Source: XYA12-FULL-58-9 sp001798605
GTDB taxonomy: Bacteria > Myxococcota > XYA12-FULL-58-9
Assembly: GCA_036736205.1 (NCBI GenBank)
Contig: DAINMX010000098.1
Coordinates: forward strand, 1 to 20,683
Reading direction: 5' to 3'
DNA length: 20,683 bases
Shown: one piece after another, positions 1 to 7,676 of the stretch
Layout: every line of letters starts with the position of its first letter
Position numbering within the stretch: the first letter of the stretch is position 1
Position numbers and translations under genes: made by a program
Notes under the pieces: generated by a model
The model's database searches: none
What the model was told of the DNA's origin: nothing
What the model saw: only the letters and a program-made list of their open reading frames with translations

Positions 1-1704
1 GGGATTCTCGTGGCAGGCGAAAACACCGGCAAAGGCGCAGGCCGAGTGCTCATCGCCGCCTTCGGTCTGGGAGCCGCCTACGACTTCATCGTTGAAGCAC
101 TGCACGGCTGGAACCCCGCTCTCACCACGCAGAAACTCCTCGGTGTTGCCGGCGAGAAGCTCTATTCCTTCCGCATCGAAGGCAAGATGAACGCCATCGC
201 CGCGCTGTTCGGTCTTGGTTATATCATCGGCCCCAAATATGCGGCGTTGATAGCCTCGGGGTCGGTCCTCTCCAGTTTCATCATGGTGCCGCTCATCTAT
301 GTTGTAGGCTCCCAGGTGACGGACTTCCATTTTCTCGGTGCCAGCATTGACGTTTCGCAGATGAGCGCTGGCGCGATTTTCGGCCAGTTTGTTCGCCCCA
401 TCGGCATTGGTGCCATCGCAGTCTCTGGCCTCATAGGTATCGCGAGGATGGGGCGTATCATTGTCCGATCGGTAGGGCTGGGCTTTAAGGGACTGGGCAA
501 AGGTAGCGCCGAAATGGAGAAGGAGGAGCGGACCAAGGTCGACCTGCGCCCGAAGACGGTCATGCTCATCCAAATGGCGTCGACGCTAGCGATGGGACTC
601 TTGTTCTTTGTGGTTACGAGTGGCCTAGGTTCTTTTTCCGCGGGCAGCTCGCTGCTCTTTGCTGTCGTTGGAATGGTTGTTGGCTTCGCCCTGTCGTTCT
701 TGTTCACTCCCGTGGCCGCGGAAGCGATCGCCATCGTCGGCGTGAATCCCGTATCGGGGATGACGATGATCACCTTGATCCTTGCCTCACTGGTGATGGT
801 CGGCGTGGGCCTCGTCGGCGGCGCTGGCATCTTCGTCGCCGTGATCATCGGTTGCGCCGTCTGCACGGCGTTGTCGACCTCCGGTGCGCTCATTGGCGAT
901 TTCAAGATTGGTTATTGGATTGGTGCGACACCCAGGAGACAACAGGCGTGGAAGTTTCTCGGTGTGGCTGTGGCGGCCCTGGTTGTCGCCATCGTTGTCC
1001 CAGTCATGGACAATGCGTACCATTTCATGGTTCCCATCGATCCCAATAGCATTCCGATTTTCGACCCAGCGAATCCCATCGCCGGCATGATGGCGAACAC
1101 AGAGGCGCTTCCCGCCCCTCAGGCAAGCATGCTGGCTGAGATTGTTCGAGCGCTGATGGGCGGCGGCAGCCAGCCCTATCTCCTCTACGGCCTGGGAGCG
1201 TTTATCGCCTTGATGCTGGTGATGGCTGGAGTACCACCTTTGCCATTTGCCCTCGGTATGTATCTGCCCATCTCGATCAACGTCGCGGTCCTGTTTGGCG
1301 GTCTCGTCTCCTGGGCTGTTGGGAAGAGCTCCAAGGACAAGGAAGTGGCCAAAGCTCGTGCGGGACAGGGCACCCTCATCGCCAGCGGTCTCATGGCGGG
1401 AGCTGCGATCTTCGGCATTGTCGCCGCATTGTTCCGTATCGACTGGAATGAGTTCTTCGGCAGCAATGTCGGATTTTTGCGTTACCCAATACGGTATCTG
1501 AGCATTGGCGTCGACTATGTGGTCGGTACAACTGCCGCGGGTGCCACCTATTTGTCCCATGCACCGCACCCGGAACCGACGTTCTACGAGAGCACGGGGG
1601 GTCAAGTGGTCGGTTTGATCATGTTCGTGGGCCTCGCCGTCGCGGTGTTCCTCCTGGCCCGTTGGGGTGCCAACATGGAACGCAAGGAGCTGCAAGGTAA
1701 GTGA
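1..1704 (+). CDS. OPT-family oligopeptide transporter, C-terminal part (5' end outside window)
   Basis: Integral membrane transporter of the oligopeptide transporter (OPT) superfamily, which imports peptides or metal chelates with cations. The visible 567 codons hold many hydrophobic membrane segments and the phrase NPVSGMTM in a helix, typical of OPT proteins. The reading frame is open to base 1. A GTG at 10 is available, but the first visible residues (GILVAGE) resemble the segment that in bacterial OPT proteins follows the conserved PFPEG region. The true start therefore probably lies about 100 or more codons upstream, and the GTG is internal. The C-terminus is a short charged tail (ARWGANMERKELQGK). 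It is followed 105 bp later by a PAS-domain gene on the same strand. Substrate cannot be told from sequence. Family assignment is fairly sure; the start is not visible. Confidence 0.85.
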   Translation, partial: GILVAGENTGKGAGRVLIAAFGLGAAYDFIVEALHGWNPALTTQKLLGVAGEKLYSFRIEGKMNAIAALFGLGYIIGPKYAALIASGSVLSSFIMVPLIYVVGSQVTDFHFLGASIDVSQMSAGAIFGQFVRPIGIGAIAVSGLIGIARMGRIIVRSVGLGFKGLGKGSAEMEKEERTKVDLRPKTVMLIQMASTLAMGLLFFVVTSGLGSFSAGSSLLFAVVGMVVGFALSFLFTPVAAEAIAIVGVNPVSGMTMITLILASLVMVGVGLVGGAGIFVAVIIGCAVCTALSTSGALIGDFKIGYWIGATPRRQQAWKFLGVAVAALVVAIVVPVMDNAYHFMVPIDPNSIPIFDPANPIAGMMANTEALPAPQASMLAEIVRALMGGGSQPYLLYGLGAFIALMLVMAGVPPLPFALGMYLPISINVAVLFGGLVSWAVGKSSKDKEVAKARAGQGTLIASGLMAGAAIFGIVAALFRIDWNEFFGSNVGFLRYPIRYLSIGVDYVVGTTAAGATYLSHAPHPEPTFYESTGGQVVGLIMFVGLAVAVFLLARWGANMERKELQGK

Positions 1705-1809
1705 ATCGGCTTCGGGTCACATCGTTGGGTGCAAGAGTCGGGTGTTTTTTTTCTTGCGAAAGTGGCCTCGTAGTTTAGGTGTTGGTACGCTTGCTCCCAG
1801 AGGTGGATC

Positions 1810-2295
1810 GTGCCCAGAGATACCGATTTTCTCGAACTCTTGAATCTTGTGTCGTATGACCCGTTCGTGGTTGTGGACAGCGGGCGTCGCATCATTCATT
1901 TCAACGACCCCTTTGTCTTGATGCTGGGGTTGCGGACCACCCAGAGAAGGCGAGTTGAAGGAACCGTCTTCAACGAGTTGTTGCGCTTGGACGAAACAGG
2001 CCAGGCCTGCATCACTGACTGCCTCAGTCAGGATCGCAACGTTCGGGTGCAGTCGGTCGACGGGCGCGTTTCGGGCGGACGACAGTTGGTCCTAGACATG
2101 AGCGCTCTGCCGTTGCGCAACGAAACGGGGCAGGTTACCGGAGTCTTGATCTTGCATCGCGATGTCACCGACGAGCAACGCCTCAAGGAGCGTTATAACG
2201 AAGAAAAGAAAGCTCACCTGGCAGAGCGGGAATCCCTGCTTCGGATTATCAGCGATCGGGATGCCGAGCTGAAACGAATGAAACGTCACTCGTGA
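1810..2295 (+). CDS. Small single-PAS-domain protein with C-terminal coiled coil
   Basis: A 161-residue soluble protein made of one PAS sensor domain (about residues 8-120) and a charged, probably coiled-coil C-terminal helix (about 123-158, rich in E, K and R). PAS signs are the opening FLELLNLVSYDPFVVVDSGRRIIHFN and, at the end of the domain, a stretch reading GVLILHRDVTDEQRLKER, the usual PAS exit with its D(V/I)T signature. There is no kinase, GGDEF, EAL or HTH output domain, so it is either a stand-alone ligand or redox sensor acting by protein contact, or a dimerising adaptor. The GTG start at 1810 is preceded by AGGTGG at 1801-1806. It sits between the transporter gene (105 bp away) and the convergent STAS gene, only 14 bp from its end. 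Partner unknown. Confidence 0.8.
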   Translation: MPRDTDFLELLNLVSYDPFVVVDSGRRIIHFNDPFVLMLGLRTTQRRRVEGTVFNELLRLDETGQACITDCLSQDRNVRVQSVDGRVSGGRQLVLDMSALPLRNETGQVTGVLILHRDVTDEQRLKERYNEEKKAHLAERESLLRIISDRDAELKRMKRHS

Positions 2296-2309
2296 ATTGC
2301 GCGAAATCC

Positions 2310-3539
2310 CTATTCTATCGATTCGAGCAAGCGAGCCGCTGAACGCTTGAAGTTACTGCGCGGCAGTTCTTTGGCCACCCTCTCGAGCAACGGTCTTGCC
2401 TCTTCGAGCCTGCCCTGTTTGATGAGATAATCGCCTTGCCAATACAGAGCGTCATCAAAACCTTTGTCGCCCTTGTCGCCCTCAAAGGAATCGGTGAACA
2501 GAACGTAATTCTTGAAAGCCAGGTCGGGCTTTCCAAGCCGACGGTGACACTCAGCGATGGTAAAAAATAGAGGTTTGGGATCGGTGCCGAGACTTATGGT
2601 CTCGTCGAAAGTCTTCAGCGCCTCTTCGTATTGTTTCCGCTCGAACAGGTCCTCCGCTTTGGCAAGAGTGGCTCCTCGGGCGGCAATCTTCCTGGTTTCG
2701 ACTTCCGCCCGCATCTGATCCCCAAGCGCTGGCGGCAGGGTTCCATCTTTCTGCATCTTGTCGACCATTGCGAGAGCCGCAGGGTAGTCGTGGCCGGCCA
2801 GGCGCTTGTGGTAGGCATCGAGAGCCTCAGCAGAGATACCGGTATTCTTTGTTACGACCAGTGTGACGATGAGAAGCGCTAGAGCCACGGCAGAGGCGAT
2901 ACCAACGAGCACGGGTCGAGGGATCTGCCGCCACCGGTGGGCCCATGGAAACGCGCGGCGAACTTGGGTCGTCGCGACCGTCGGTGCCTTTTCGGTGTCC
3001 CCCGCCCGTAGGTAAGAATCGATGAAGTCGGAGATGTGCGGATCGAGTGGGCGAAAGCGGTCCGGCGAGGCGAACCCAAAATATGACTGTTCGACCTCGT
3101 CAAACTTCATGTTGGCTCCACATCGGCGGCATGGAACCGGTTTGTCGGGGAGGGTAACGCCTTTGTCGTTGATCGCTAGGGTAACCTCGGTGTCCCAATC
3201 GCAGGCGTCACAATAGTAGGGTGCCTGGATGGAGACCACATCGCAGTGGTCGCTGAAGTTTGCAACTGCATTTAGGTTGACGACGAGCACCGGTGAACAG
3301 TCGACCAAAACCACACGGTTCTTGATGGTGGCCAACCGGGCCATTGCCTTCACCCATTCGCGTACACCGAACGAGCTAATGCGTGTCACGGATTTGAGAT
3401 TGAGGATGAGGTCTTTGCCCTCCCCGAGATTTAGGATCTCGGAGACGTCGAAGGTCTCATCAATGGCCCCATAAAGTCGCACATAAAGGATCGGCCCACG
3501 TGAGACCGATTCCATGCGCAAAGTTCCGTTTTCAACCAC
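2310..3539 (-). CDS. STAS domain / zinc ribbon / transmembrane / TPR protein
   Basis: A 409-residue multi-domain protein. Residues about 7-106 form a STAS (anti-anti-sigma-type) domain, with the serine pair in TRISSFGVREW (S55-S56) at the position where SpoIIAA-type antagonists are phosphorylated. Residues 110-140 hold a CxxC...CxxC zinc-ribbon signature (C110, C113, C137, C140). A single membrane helix lies at about 209-230. The rest (about 240-409) is TPR-like, with repeats around EDLFERKQYEEALKTFDE and LEEARPLLERVAKEL. The topology suggests a cytoplasmic STAS/zinc part and periplasmic TPRs, which is inference. The GTG start is favoured because AGGAGG lies at 3549-3554, nine bases away. It overlaps the stop of the upstream PilZ-TPR gene by 8 bp, so the two are probably translationally coupled. 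Last gene of a three-gene operon. Exact role unknown. Confidence 0.82.
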   Translation of the reverse strand: MVENGTLRMESVSRGPILYVRLYGAIDETFDVSEILNLGEGKDLILNLKSVTRISSFGVREWVKAMARLATIKNRVVLVDCSPVLVVNLNAVANFSDHCDVVSIQAPYYCDACDWDTEVTLAINDKGVTLPDKPVPCRRCGANMKFDEVEQSYFGFASPDRFRPLDPHISDFIDSYLRAGDTEKAPTVATTQVRRAFPWAHRWRQIPRPVLVGIASAVALALLIVTLVVTKNTGISAEALDAYHKRLAGHDYPAALAMVDKMQKDGTLPPALGDQMRAEVETRKIAARGATLAKAEDLFERKQYEEALKTFDETISLGTDPKPLFFTIAECHRRLGKPDLAFKNYVLFTDSFEGDKGDKGFDDALYWQGDYLIKQGRLEEARPLLERVAKELPRSNFKRSAARLLESIE

Positions 3540-4353
3540 CTCGGTGTTCCTCCTCGACTCGCAAACGGAGCGCTCGATCGAACAGCTGCGCCGACTCGGT
3601 CACTTCACCCGTGAGGTACAATGCCGCCGCCAATTCTTCGCAGGTCTCAGCCGAGTCCGGCACGAGAACTGTTGCCTGGCGAAGCATTTCCACAGCCTGT
3701 TGTCCTTGTCCTGCCTCTTGTGCTGCTTTGGCTTCTTTCATCAACGTTGTTGCCAGAATCCGGTTCCTCTCACGGGCGAGGGAGTCCTCGGCGATTGCGT
3801 TGTCGAGATGATGTGACACTGTCCAATCACCATCTGCAACCGGCGTTTCCACTCCAAGTGGCGTGCGATCAGGGGTGCCGAGGAGAGACCCTGCGGACGC
3901 GGAGAACGCCACCTGCGCCGGGACCGTGGATGACGTGCCTTCTGACATCGTCATAACGTGTTCGTCTTCGACGAGCGGGAGGTCATCGGCCTCGTCCTGG
4001 CCACTGATCTCCTTGACGAGCCGAGCGAGCTCTTCGTTGGTATCTGCGGGGAGAGTGGAGAACTCCAATCCAATTTCGAAGACGCCAGCGATCTCGCCCG
4101 AAGGGCGGGACCACGCGATGTTTCCCGTTAGCTGGTGCATCTGTGCGTTTCCTGAAGGGGCAAAATGGACCTGCAATTGTACACCCGACTCCATGTCGAT
4201 TTCGGACGCAATTCGCATGCCTGTCATCGATATGTCGAGGCCCGTCGCACGGGTGAGACGCCCCTGGTAGATGAACAGCACTTCGAGAGCAGTCCCATAA
4301 CGCCGCGCAGTGCGCTTCTCTACCCACAACACACCGGCGACTTGCTTAGTCAC
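3532..4353 (-). CDS. PilZ-domain (c-di-GMP-binding) protein with C-terminal TPR
   Basis: A 273-residue soluble protein. The N-terminal PilZ domain (about residues 12-115) keeps both parts of the canonical c-di-GMP-binding signature: RxxxR (R14-R18 in RTARR) and DxSxxG (D40, S42, G45 in DISMTG). Binding of the second messenger is therefore likely. A linker of low complexity follows (about 120-210), then a TPR-like helical region (about 210-268) with ATTLMKEAKAAQEAGQGQ and EELAAALYLTGEVTESAQLF. The gene starts 39 bp after the end of the HATPase-PilZ gene and overlaps the following STAS gene by 8 bp, so it is the middle member of one operon. I infer that the TPR part carries the c-di-GMP signal to the TPR-bearing STAS protein or to another partner; nothing in the sequence proves this. 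Confidence 0.85.
   Translation of the reverse strand: MTKQVAGVLWVEKRTARRYGTALEVLFIYQGRLTRATGLDISMTGMRIASEIDMESGVQLQVHFAPSGNAQMHQLTGNIAWSRPSGEIAGVFEIGLEFSTLPADTNEELARLVKEISGQDEADDLPLVEDEHVMTMSEGTSSTVPAQVAFSASAGSLLGTPDRTPLGVETPVADGDWTVSHHLDNAIAEDSLARERNRILATTLMKEAKAAQEAGQGQQAVEMLRQATVLVPDSAETCEELAAALYLTGEVTESAQLFDRALRLRVEEEHRGG
3537..3554 (-). promoter_or_regulatory. Ribosome binding site fixing the GTG start of the STAS gene
   Basis: On the minus strand AGGAGG (3549-3554) is nine bases from GTG (3537-3539). It lies inside the 3' end of the upstream PilZ-TPR gene, whose TGA is at 3532-3534. This supports the GTG rather than the ATG eight codons later. Confidence 0.6.
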
Positions 4354-4392
4354 CCAACTGGCTCCTTGAAATCCACCCTTGCCATCCGGACC

Positions 4393-5640
4393 TTATTCTC
4401 CCACCAATTTGGAGGACTCCACAAGTTCCGTCTCAAATTCAACGCCGAAACCGAAGCACCCATGGGTTGCACTCTTGCCGGCCCACTTGACGATCGCAGT
4501 GACCTCGATCAATCCGTTGAGCTGCCATGCGGGACGTGACTCCTCTCCACCCCAACGGTCCCCAGCGTATCCGGCCCCCTCATAAAGCGTGAGTTGAAGT
4601 TTCTGCCCCGGACTCAAGCGCAGCTCGTGCAACGGGGCAATAAACGCGCCTCGTTTCGTCATGTCGAGGACGACCGTGGGTATCCATGCACCGCCAGCGG
4701 AAGTTGTGGCTGCGAGGGAAACGGGGTGTCGAATCAATCGGCGGGAGGTGGTTGGGCGCGAGGCAGCAACGCACAAATTGAGCGTCGGCGCGGAGGATTT
4801 GAATTGGGCTGGGCGCAGGCGATGCTGTCGGACAAATATCACCTCCGTGGTCCGGCCTGGGTCAATGTTGAACACCAATCGCGAGCTTCCAGAAAGAAGA
4901 AGAAACAGGCCGAGCCCCGCGCCACCTGCTCGGTCGGTCATGACGGCGCGGTCCGATTCGTAGCAGCGTCGCAGATTGTTGACGATCAACTCAGCCGTGA
5001 GTGAACCAAAAAAATCGCGGACACACAGTGCCAGGCTCTCTTCGTTGGAAGCGACCTCCACCTCGATGGGGCGGACACATGGCACCTCCACTCGTCTTGA
5101 GGTCGTTGCGAACATTGGCTGGCCCGCTTCGACGGGAGCATCGTAGAGTGCGTTGAGAATGAGCTCGTCAGCCAAGGTTCGTAGCTCCTGACACAGACGA
5201 GCGGAAGCCCCGGCGCGCACGAAGCTGCTGTCGACGGCATCGAGAACGCCGTGGCGGTCATTGGTGCGTGCGAGCTGGTAGAGATCGCGATGGTGCGGAT
5301 GGGGCAGCAGCATCGCGAGGCTGATAGGGGATTTTGTCACCAGATGGTGTCGCGTCGTCTCCAGGACGCCCACATCGAAGCCGTCGGTGGCCCCGATGAC
5401 GTGTCGTACCGCCGTATCCCAAAATGGGTTTTCTTTTCCGGGCGTGCGTCCATCTGACCAGATGCGTACCACCTCAACATCCGGAAAGGACTTCCGCGGT
5501 GTTTGTGCATCGGTTAGGGCGGCCAAGAATTTCTTTGTGGGGTCTGGATTATCGACGGGTGGTAGGTGGCGAAGGGCTTCTTCCGCCCAGGTCTGCACTT
5601 CGTGTCCCAAATGGAGCAGAAATCCGCCTTGCACTAGCAT
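4393..5640 (-). CDS. HATPase (anti-sigma-type) and PilZ fusion protein
   Basis: A 415-residue protein joining two signalling domains. The middle part (about residues 145-275) is a GHKL/HATPase fold: an N-box (DELILNALYDAP, with the E-x3-N-A pattern) and a glycine-rich ATP lid (GGAGLGLFLLL) are visible. There is no histidine phospho-acceptor segment, so it resembles anti-sigma serine kinases more than ordinary sensor kinases. The C-terminus (about 298-410) is a PilZ domain, with RxxxR in RRLIRHP and DMTKRG in place of DxSxxG (Thr for Ser). The N-terminal 140 residues resemble a degenerate receiver-like or unknown regulatory segment, with no motif I can name. First gene of the three-gene operon. 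ATG at 5640 is abutted by a G-rich stretch; a GTG two codons later at 5634 has better spacing to it and is an alternative start. Confidence 0.8.
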   Translation of the reverse strand: MLVQGGFLLHLGHEVQTWAEEALRHLPPVDNPDPTKKFLAALTDAQTPRKSFPDVEVVRIWSDGRTPGKENPFWDTAVRHVIGATDGFDVGVLETTRHHLVTKSPISLAMLLPHPHHRDLYQLARTNDRHGVLDAVDSSFVRAGASARLCQELRTLADELILNALYDAPVEAGQPMFATTSRRVEVPCVRPIEVEVASNEESLALCVRDFFGSLTAELIVNNLRRCYESDRAVMTDRAGGAGLGLFLLLSGSSRLVFNIDPGRTTEVIFVRQHRLRPAQFKSSAPTLNLCVAASRPTTSRRLIRHPVSLAATTSAGGAWIPTVVLDMTKRGAFIAPLHELRLSPGQKLQLTLYEGAGYAGDRWGGEESRPAWQLNGLIEVTAIVKWAGKSATHGCFGFGVEFETELVESSKLVGE

Positions 5641-5834
5641 CCCACCCCCCCGCCGCGAGGCGATCGGGCCATTGTTGTTTCGCCGCTTCTGCGACGAGTG
5701 GGGGTTATGGCATCAAGTTGTTGCACGAGAAAGTGTTTCCATCCTATTGGGGACAGGAACTTTTGCCAAGGGTGGTACCGTGCCATGTGTGGGCCTTTGT
5801 GGTACAGCACTTCACGGACGAAAGGTCACTTGTA
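5641..5834. promoter_or_regulatory. Divergent intergenic region between the PilZ/STAS operon and hypC
   Basis: This 194-bp gap must contain the promoters of the minus-strand signalling operon and, probably, of hypC. A C7 run at 5644-5650 forms a G-rich leader just before the minus-strand start. I find no convincing -35/-10 pair. A TGGCA...TTGCA arrangement at 5708-5725 has the wrong spacing for sigma-54. Confidence 0.4.
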
Positions 5835-6086
5835 ATGTGTTTGGCGGTGCCTGGACAGATCCTCTCAATCAACGGTGCCGATCTCGCTCGGGTTGGCCGG
5901 GTTGAATTTGGCGGTATTGTCAAAGAGATCAATCTTGCGTTGGTACCTGAGGCGGACGTGGGCGATTACGTCATCGTCCATGCAGGCGTGGCGATCAATC
6001 GGCTCGACGAAGACGCTGCCGCAGACACTCTCGCAGAGCTGCGATGGCTGGCAGAGCTGTGCGAAGAAAGTCCGTCGGAACATTGA
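5835..6086 (+). CDS. hypC: Hydrogenase maturation chaperone HypC
   Basis: An 83-residue protein of the HypC/HupF family, which carries the Fe(CN)2CO moiety with HypD and delivers it to the large subunit of [NiFe]-hydrogenases. The diagnostic N-terminus MCLAVPGQI is present, with Cys2 that becomes N-terminal after Met removal and is essential for HypD binding. It is followed by the beta-barrel segment (RVEFGGIVKEINLALVPEADVGDYVIVHAG) and a helical tail (EELRWL-like, LAELRWLAEL). Length matches the family. The same frame is open upstream, but the start at 5835 is fixed by homology and by GAAAGG about ten bases upstream. No other hyp gene or hydrogenase subunit lies in the window, so it is an orphan here. 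It converges on the DUF3106-like gene, with 12 bp between them. Confidence 0.93.
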   Translation: MCLAVPGQILSINGADLARVGRVEFGGIVKEINLALVPEADVGDYVIVHAGVAINRLDEDAAADTLAELRWLAELCEESPSEH

Positions 6087-6102
6087 GGCCATTGAGCCTC
6101 AA
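6083..6102. terminator. Hairpin spanning both stop codons between convergent hypC and DUF3106-like gene
   Basis: TTGAGGC (6083-6089) and GCCTCAA (6096-6102) form a perfect 7-bp stem with a 6-base loop. The arms include the hypC stop (6084-6086) and the stop of the opposite gene (6099-6101). There is no T-run on either side, so it is at best a weak bidirectional terminator or an RNA 3'-end stabiliser. Confidence 0.4.
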
Positions 6103-6587
6103 CGATTGCGGCGACGACGGACGGTTTCTCTCAGACGTTGACGCTGCTCTGGGGAGAGTTGGCGCCATTGCTGCATCTTTTGTATGAAGCGGCGCCGTTC
6201 GCCGGGACTCAGGTTTATGAGCTTGCCGTATTCCTTGCGGAGTTGTGATTTGCGATCGGGACTAAACCCCTTGTAACGGCGGAAGCTCTCGAGGATGACC
6301 GTTCTTTCGCGGTTGGGAAGGCGGCTAAAGGCGCGAAACTGATCGCGCATATATTGCTGCTTTTTTTCGGGGAGCTCTCTGAATCGACGATAGGCGCTGC
6401 GAATGCGCTCCTGTTCCTGTTCGGGGAGTGCCTTGAAGCGGCTGTGAGCATCGCGAAGGGTTTGGCGTTGGCCTTCATCCATCGCTTCCCACTTGACGCG
6501 GGCACGATCGAGTTGGTTGCCGGCAGCCACCGCCGATGCTGGTGCAGCAGTCGCGCCAGCCATTGCGATGAGAAGGAGAGCTTTCAT
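6099..6587 (-). CDS. DUF3106-like exported protein
   Basis: A 162-residue protein with a cleavable signal peptide (MKALLLIAMAGATAAPASAVAA, cleavage near residue 22). The mature part is very basic and helical, built from repeated units of the type W/F-x-x-L-x-P-E-(Q/R)-R-x-x-(L/I)-R: for example RFKALPEQEQERIRSAYRRF, RELPEKKQQYMRDQFRAF, NLSPGERRRFIQKMQQW and QLSPEQRQRLRETVRRR. This pattern is that of DUF3106, found in proteobacterial exported proteins next to sigma/anti-sigma genes. The function of the family is unknown; the basic helical repeats would suit binding to an acidic partner. ATG at 6587 overlaps the anti-sigma stop as ATGA, so it is translationally coupled and is the last gene of the five-gene operon. 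Confidence 0.85.
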   Translation of the reverse strand: MKALLLIAMAGATAAPASAVAAGNQLDRARVKWEAMDEGQRQTLRDAHSRFKALPEQEQERIRSAYRRFRELPEKKQQYMRDQFRAFSRLPNRERTVILESFRRYKGFSPDRKSQLRKEYGKLINLSPGERRRFIQKMQQWRQLSPEQRQRLRETVRRRRNR

Positions 6588-7066
6588 TGCATCTCCTCCT
6601 CGGTGAGCAAAGTTCTCAAATCATCCTCATCGAGCTTGGCGAGAATTTCAAAGGCCTCGGTGTCTTCAAGATTGCTGATGACTTCGAGGTCCTCGAGCAT
6701 CTCCAAGTGCATGGCCACCTCGAGATCATCACCGAGATCGGGAGCCGTTCGTGGCCCAGCCAGTAGTATCACGCCAAGCACGCCCGCAGCGACGGCACCA
6801 GTCAACGGAGCGACGAGATGCCACAGGTGCCATCGACGCGCCGGTTGCTTTCTCTGCTCATTGAGCCTGGCGAAGAAACGGGTGTCGAACCCCGGGCGCA
6901 CTTGATCTGGCGTATCGGCGAGCAACAGCCCGTCGAGGCCCTGGAGGTTTCTTGCAAACGTCTGGCACGTGACACAGCCCTGGAGATGAGTCTCGGCCTG
7001 TGGATCCCGTGTCCCGCCGTGATCGTGAGTCATGACCATGGAGCGTTGGCATTCATTGCACTGCAT
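6584..7066 (-). CDS. Zinc-type transmembrane anti-sigma factor
   Basis: A 160-residue membrane-anchored anti-sigma factor. The N-terminal part carries the ZAS signature HxxxCxxC (H27, C31, C34 in THLQGCVTCQ) preceded by another pair, C3 and C6. One membrane helix follows at about residues 84-104 (LVAPLTGAVAAGVLGVILLA). The outer part (about 105-160) is strongly acidic, with repeated DLE/LEML/LED phrases. The family binds its sigma factor in the cytoplasm and releases it on an envelope signal. ATG at 7066 is chosen because AGAGG (7073-7077) lies six bases upstream of it; a TTG at 7072 would have no spacing. The start overlaps the end of the sigma gene by 14 bp, and the stop overlaps the next gene as ATGA. 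Partner is almost certainly the adjacent sigma factor. Confidence 0.85.
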   Translation of the reverse strand: MQCNECQRSMVMTHDHGGTRDPQAETHLQGCVTCQTFARNLQGLDGLLLADTPDQVRPGFDTRFFARLNEQRKQPARRWHLWHLVAPLTGAVAAGVLGVILLAGPRTAPDLGDDLEVAMHLEMLEDLEVISNLEDTEAFEILAKLDEDDLRTLLTEEEMQ

Positions 7067-7649
7067 GGGCAACCTCTTCTGCTCCTGGCAGTTGGGTGCT
7101 GAGCTTTTTCATCATTGTCTCTCGAGCGCGGAAGACCAGCGATTTGATGGCGCTCTCACTGGTATCAAGGGCCTCGGCGACATCCCGATAGGTCATGCCT
7201 TCATGAAGGCACAACAAGAGTGCGGCCGCTTGTTTGCTCGGCAAATCCCGAACAGCCTCGGCGATGATGCTGCGCAATTGGCTGCGGCTGGCACTCGACT
7301 CGGGGTCGTCGTTGTTGCTCGGGTGATCGGCCATCTCACCGTGGTCGGTGAGCCGGTGCTCTTTGCGAGCTAACAGGTTGAGGCAGTGGTTTGACGCAAC
7401 CCGAAAAATATAGGTGGAAAACTTACTATTCGCGCGATACCGATCTTTGGCGCGATAGATCTTGAGGAAGACATCCTGTGCCGCCTCTTCGGCCTGGGCT
7501 TGGTCACCAAGCATGCGTCGCGCAAAATTGAAGATCCTGTCGCGATATAGGCGGTAGAGTTTCACAAAGGCCTCCTCACTGCCGGCCTGAAAGGCCAGCA
7601 TGAGCTCCACATCCTCCTGAGCTGTGTGATCTGTGTCACGTCCTTTCAA
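7053..7649 (-). CDS. ECF RNA polymerase sigma factor (RpoE-like)
   Basis: A 198-residue sigma-70 family protein of the extracytoplasmic-function group. Region 2 (about residues 24-95) contains EEAFVKLYRLYRDRIFNFAR, AEEAAQDVFLKIYRA and the -10-binding helix SKFSTYIFRVASNHCLN. Region 4 (about 125-180) contains DLPSKQAAALLLCLHEGM, followed by the HTH TYRDVAEALDTSESAIKSLVFRARE. There is no region 1.1 or 3. It directs core polymerase to target promoters, normally including its own. The TTG start at 7649 is supported by GGAG six bases upstream; an internal GTG at 7610 follows AGGAGG too closely to be preferred. It follows the small acidic secreted protein by 27 bp and overlaps the anti-sigma gene by 14 bp. 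The signal it answers is unknown; the surrounding genes point to the outer membrane or periplasm. Confidence 0.92.
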   Translation of the reverse strand: MKGRDTDHTAQEDVELMLAFQAGSEEAFVKLYRLYRDRIFNFARRMLGDQAQAEEAAQDVFLKIYRAKDRYRANSKFSTYIFRVASNHCLNLLARKEHRLTDHGEMADHPSNNDDPESSASRSQLRSIIAEAVRDLPSKQAAALLLCLHEGMTYRDVAEALDTSESAIKSLVFRARETMMKKLSTQLPGAEEVAHAVQ

Positions 7650-7676
7650 ACCACTCTCCGGCGTAGAAGTTGCGGT

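Noticed and set aside
787..1695. Long minus-strand open frame inside the transporter gene
   Set aside because: Antisense to a clear OPT membrane protein, and its product is rich in His, Arg, Asp and Gly with no domain. A shadow of the GC-biased coding strand.
1744..1751. T8 run after the transporter gene as an intrinsic terminator
   Set aside because: No stable GC-rich stem can be drawn directly before the T-run.
5708..5725. TGGCA...TTGCA, sigma-54-like promoter upstream of hypC
   Set aside because: The GG and GC elements are separated by 12 bases instead of the required 10.
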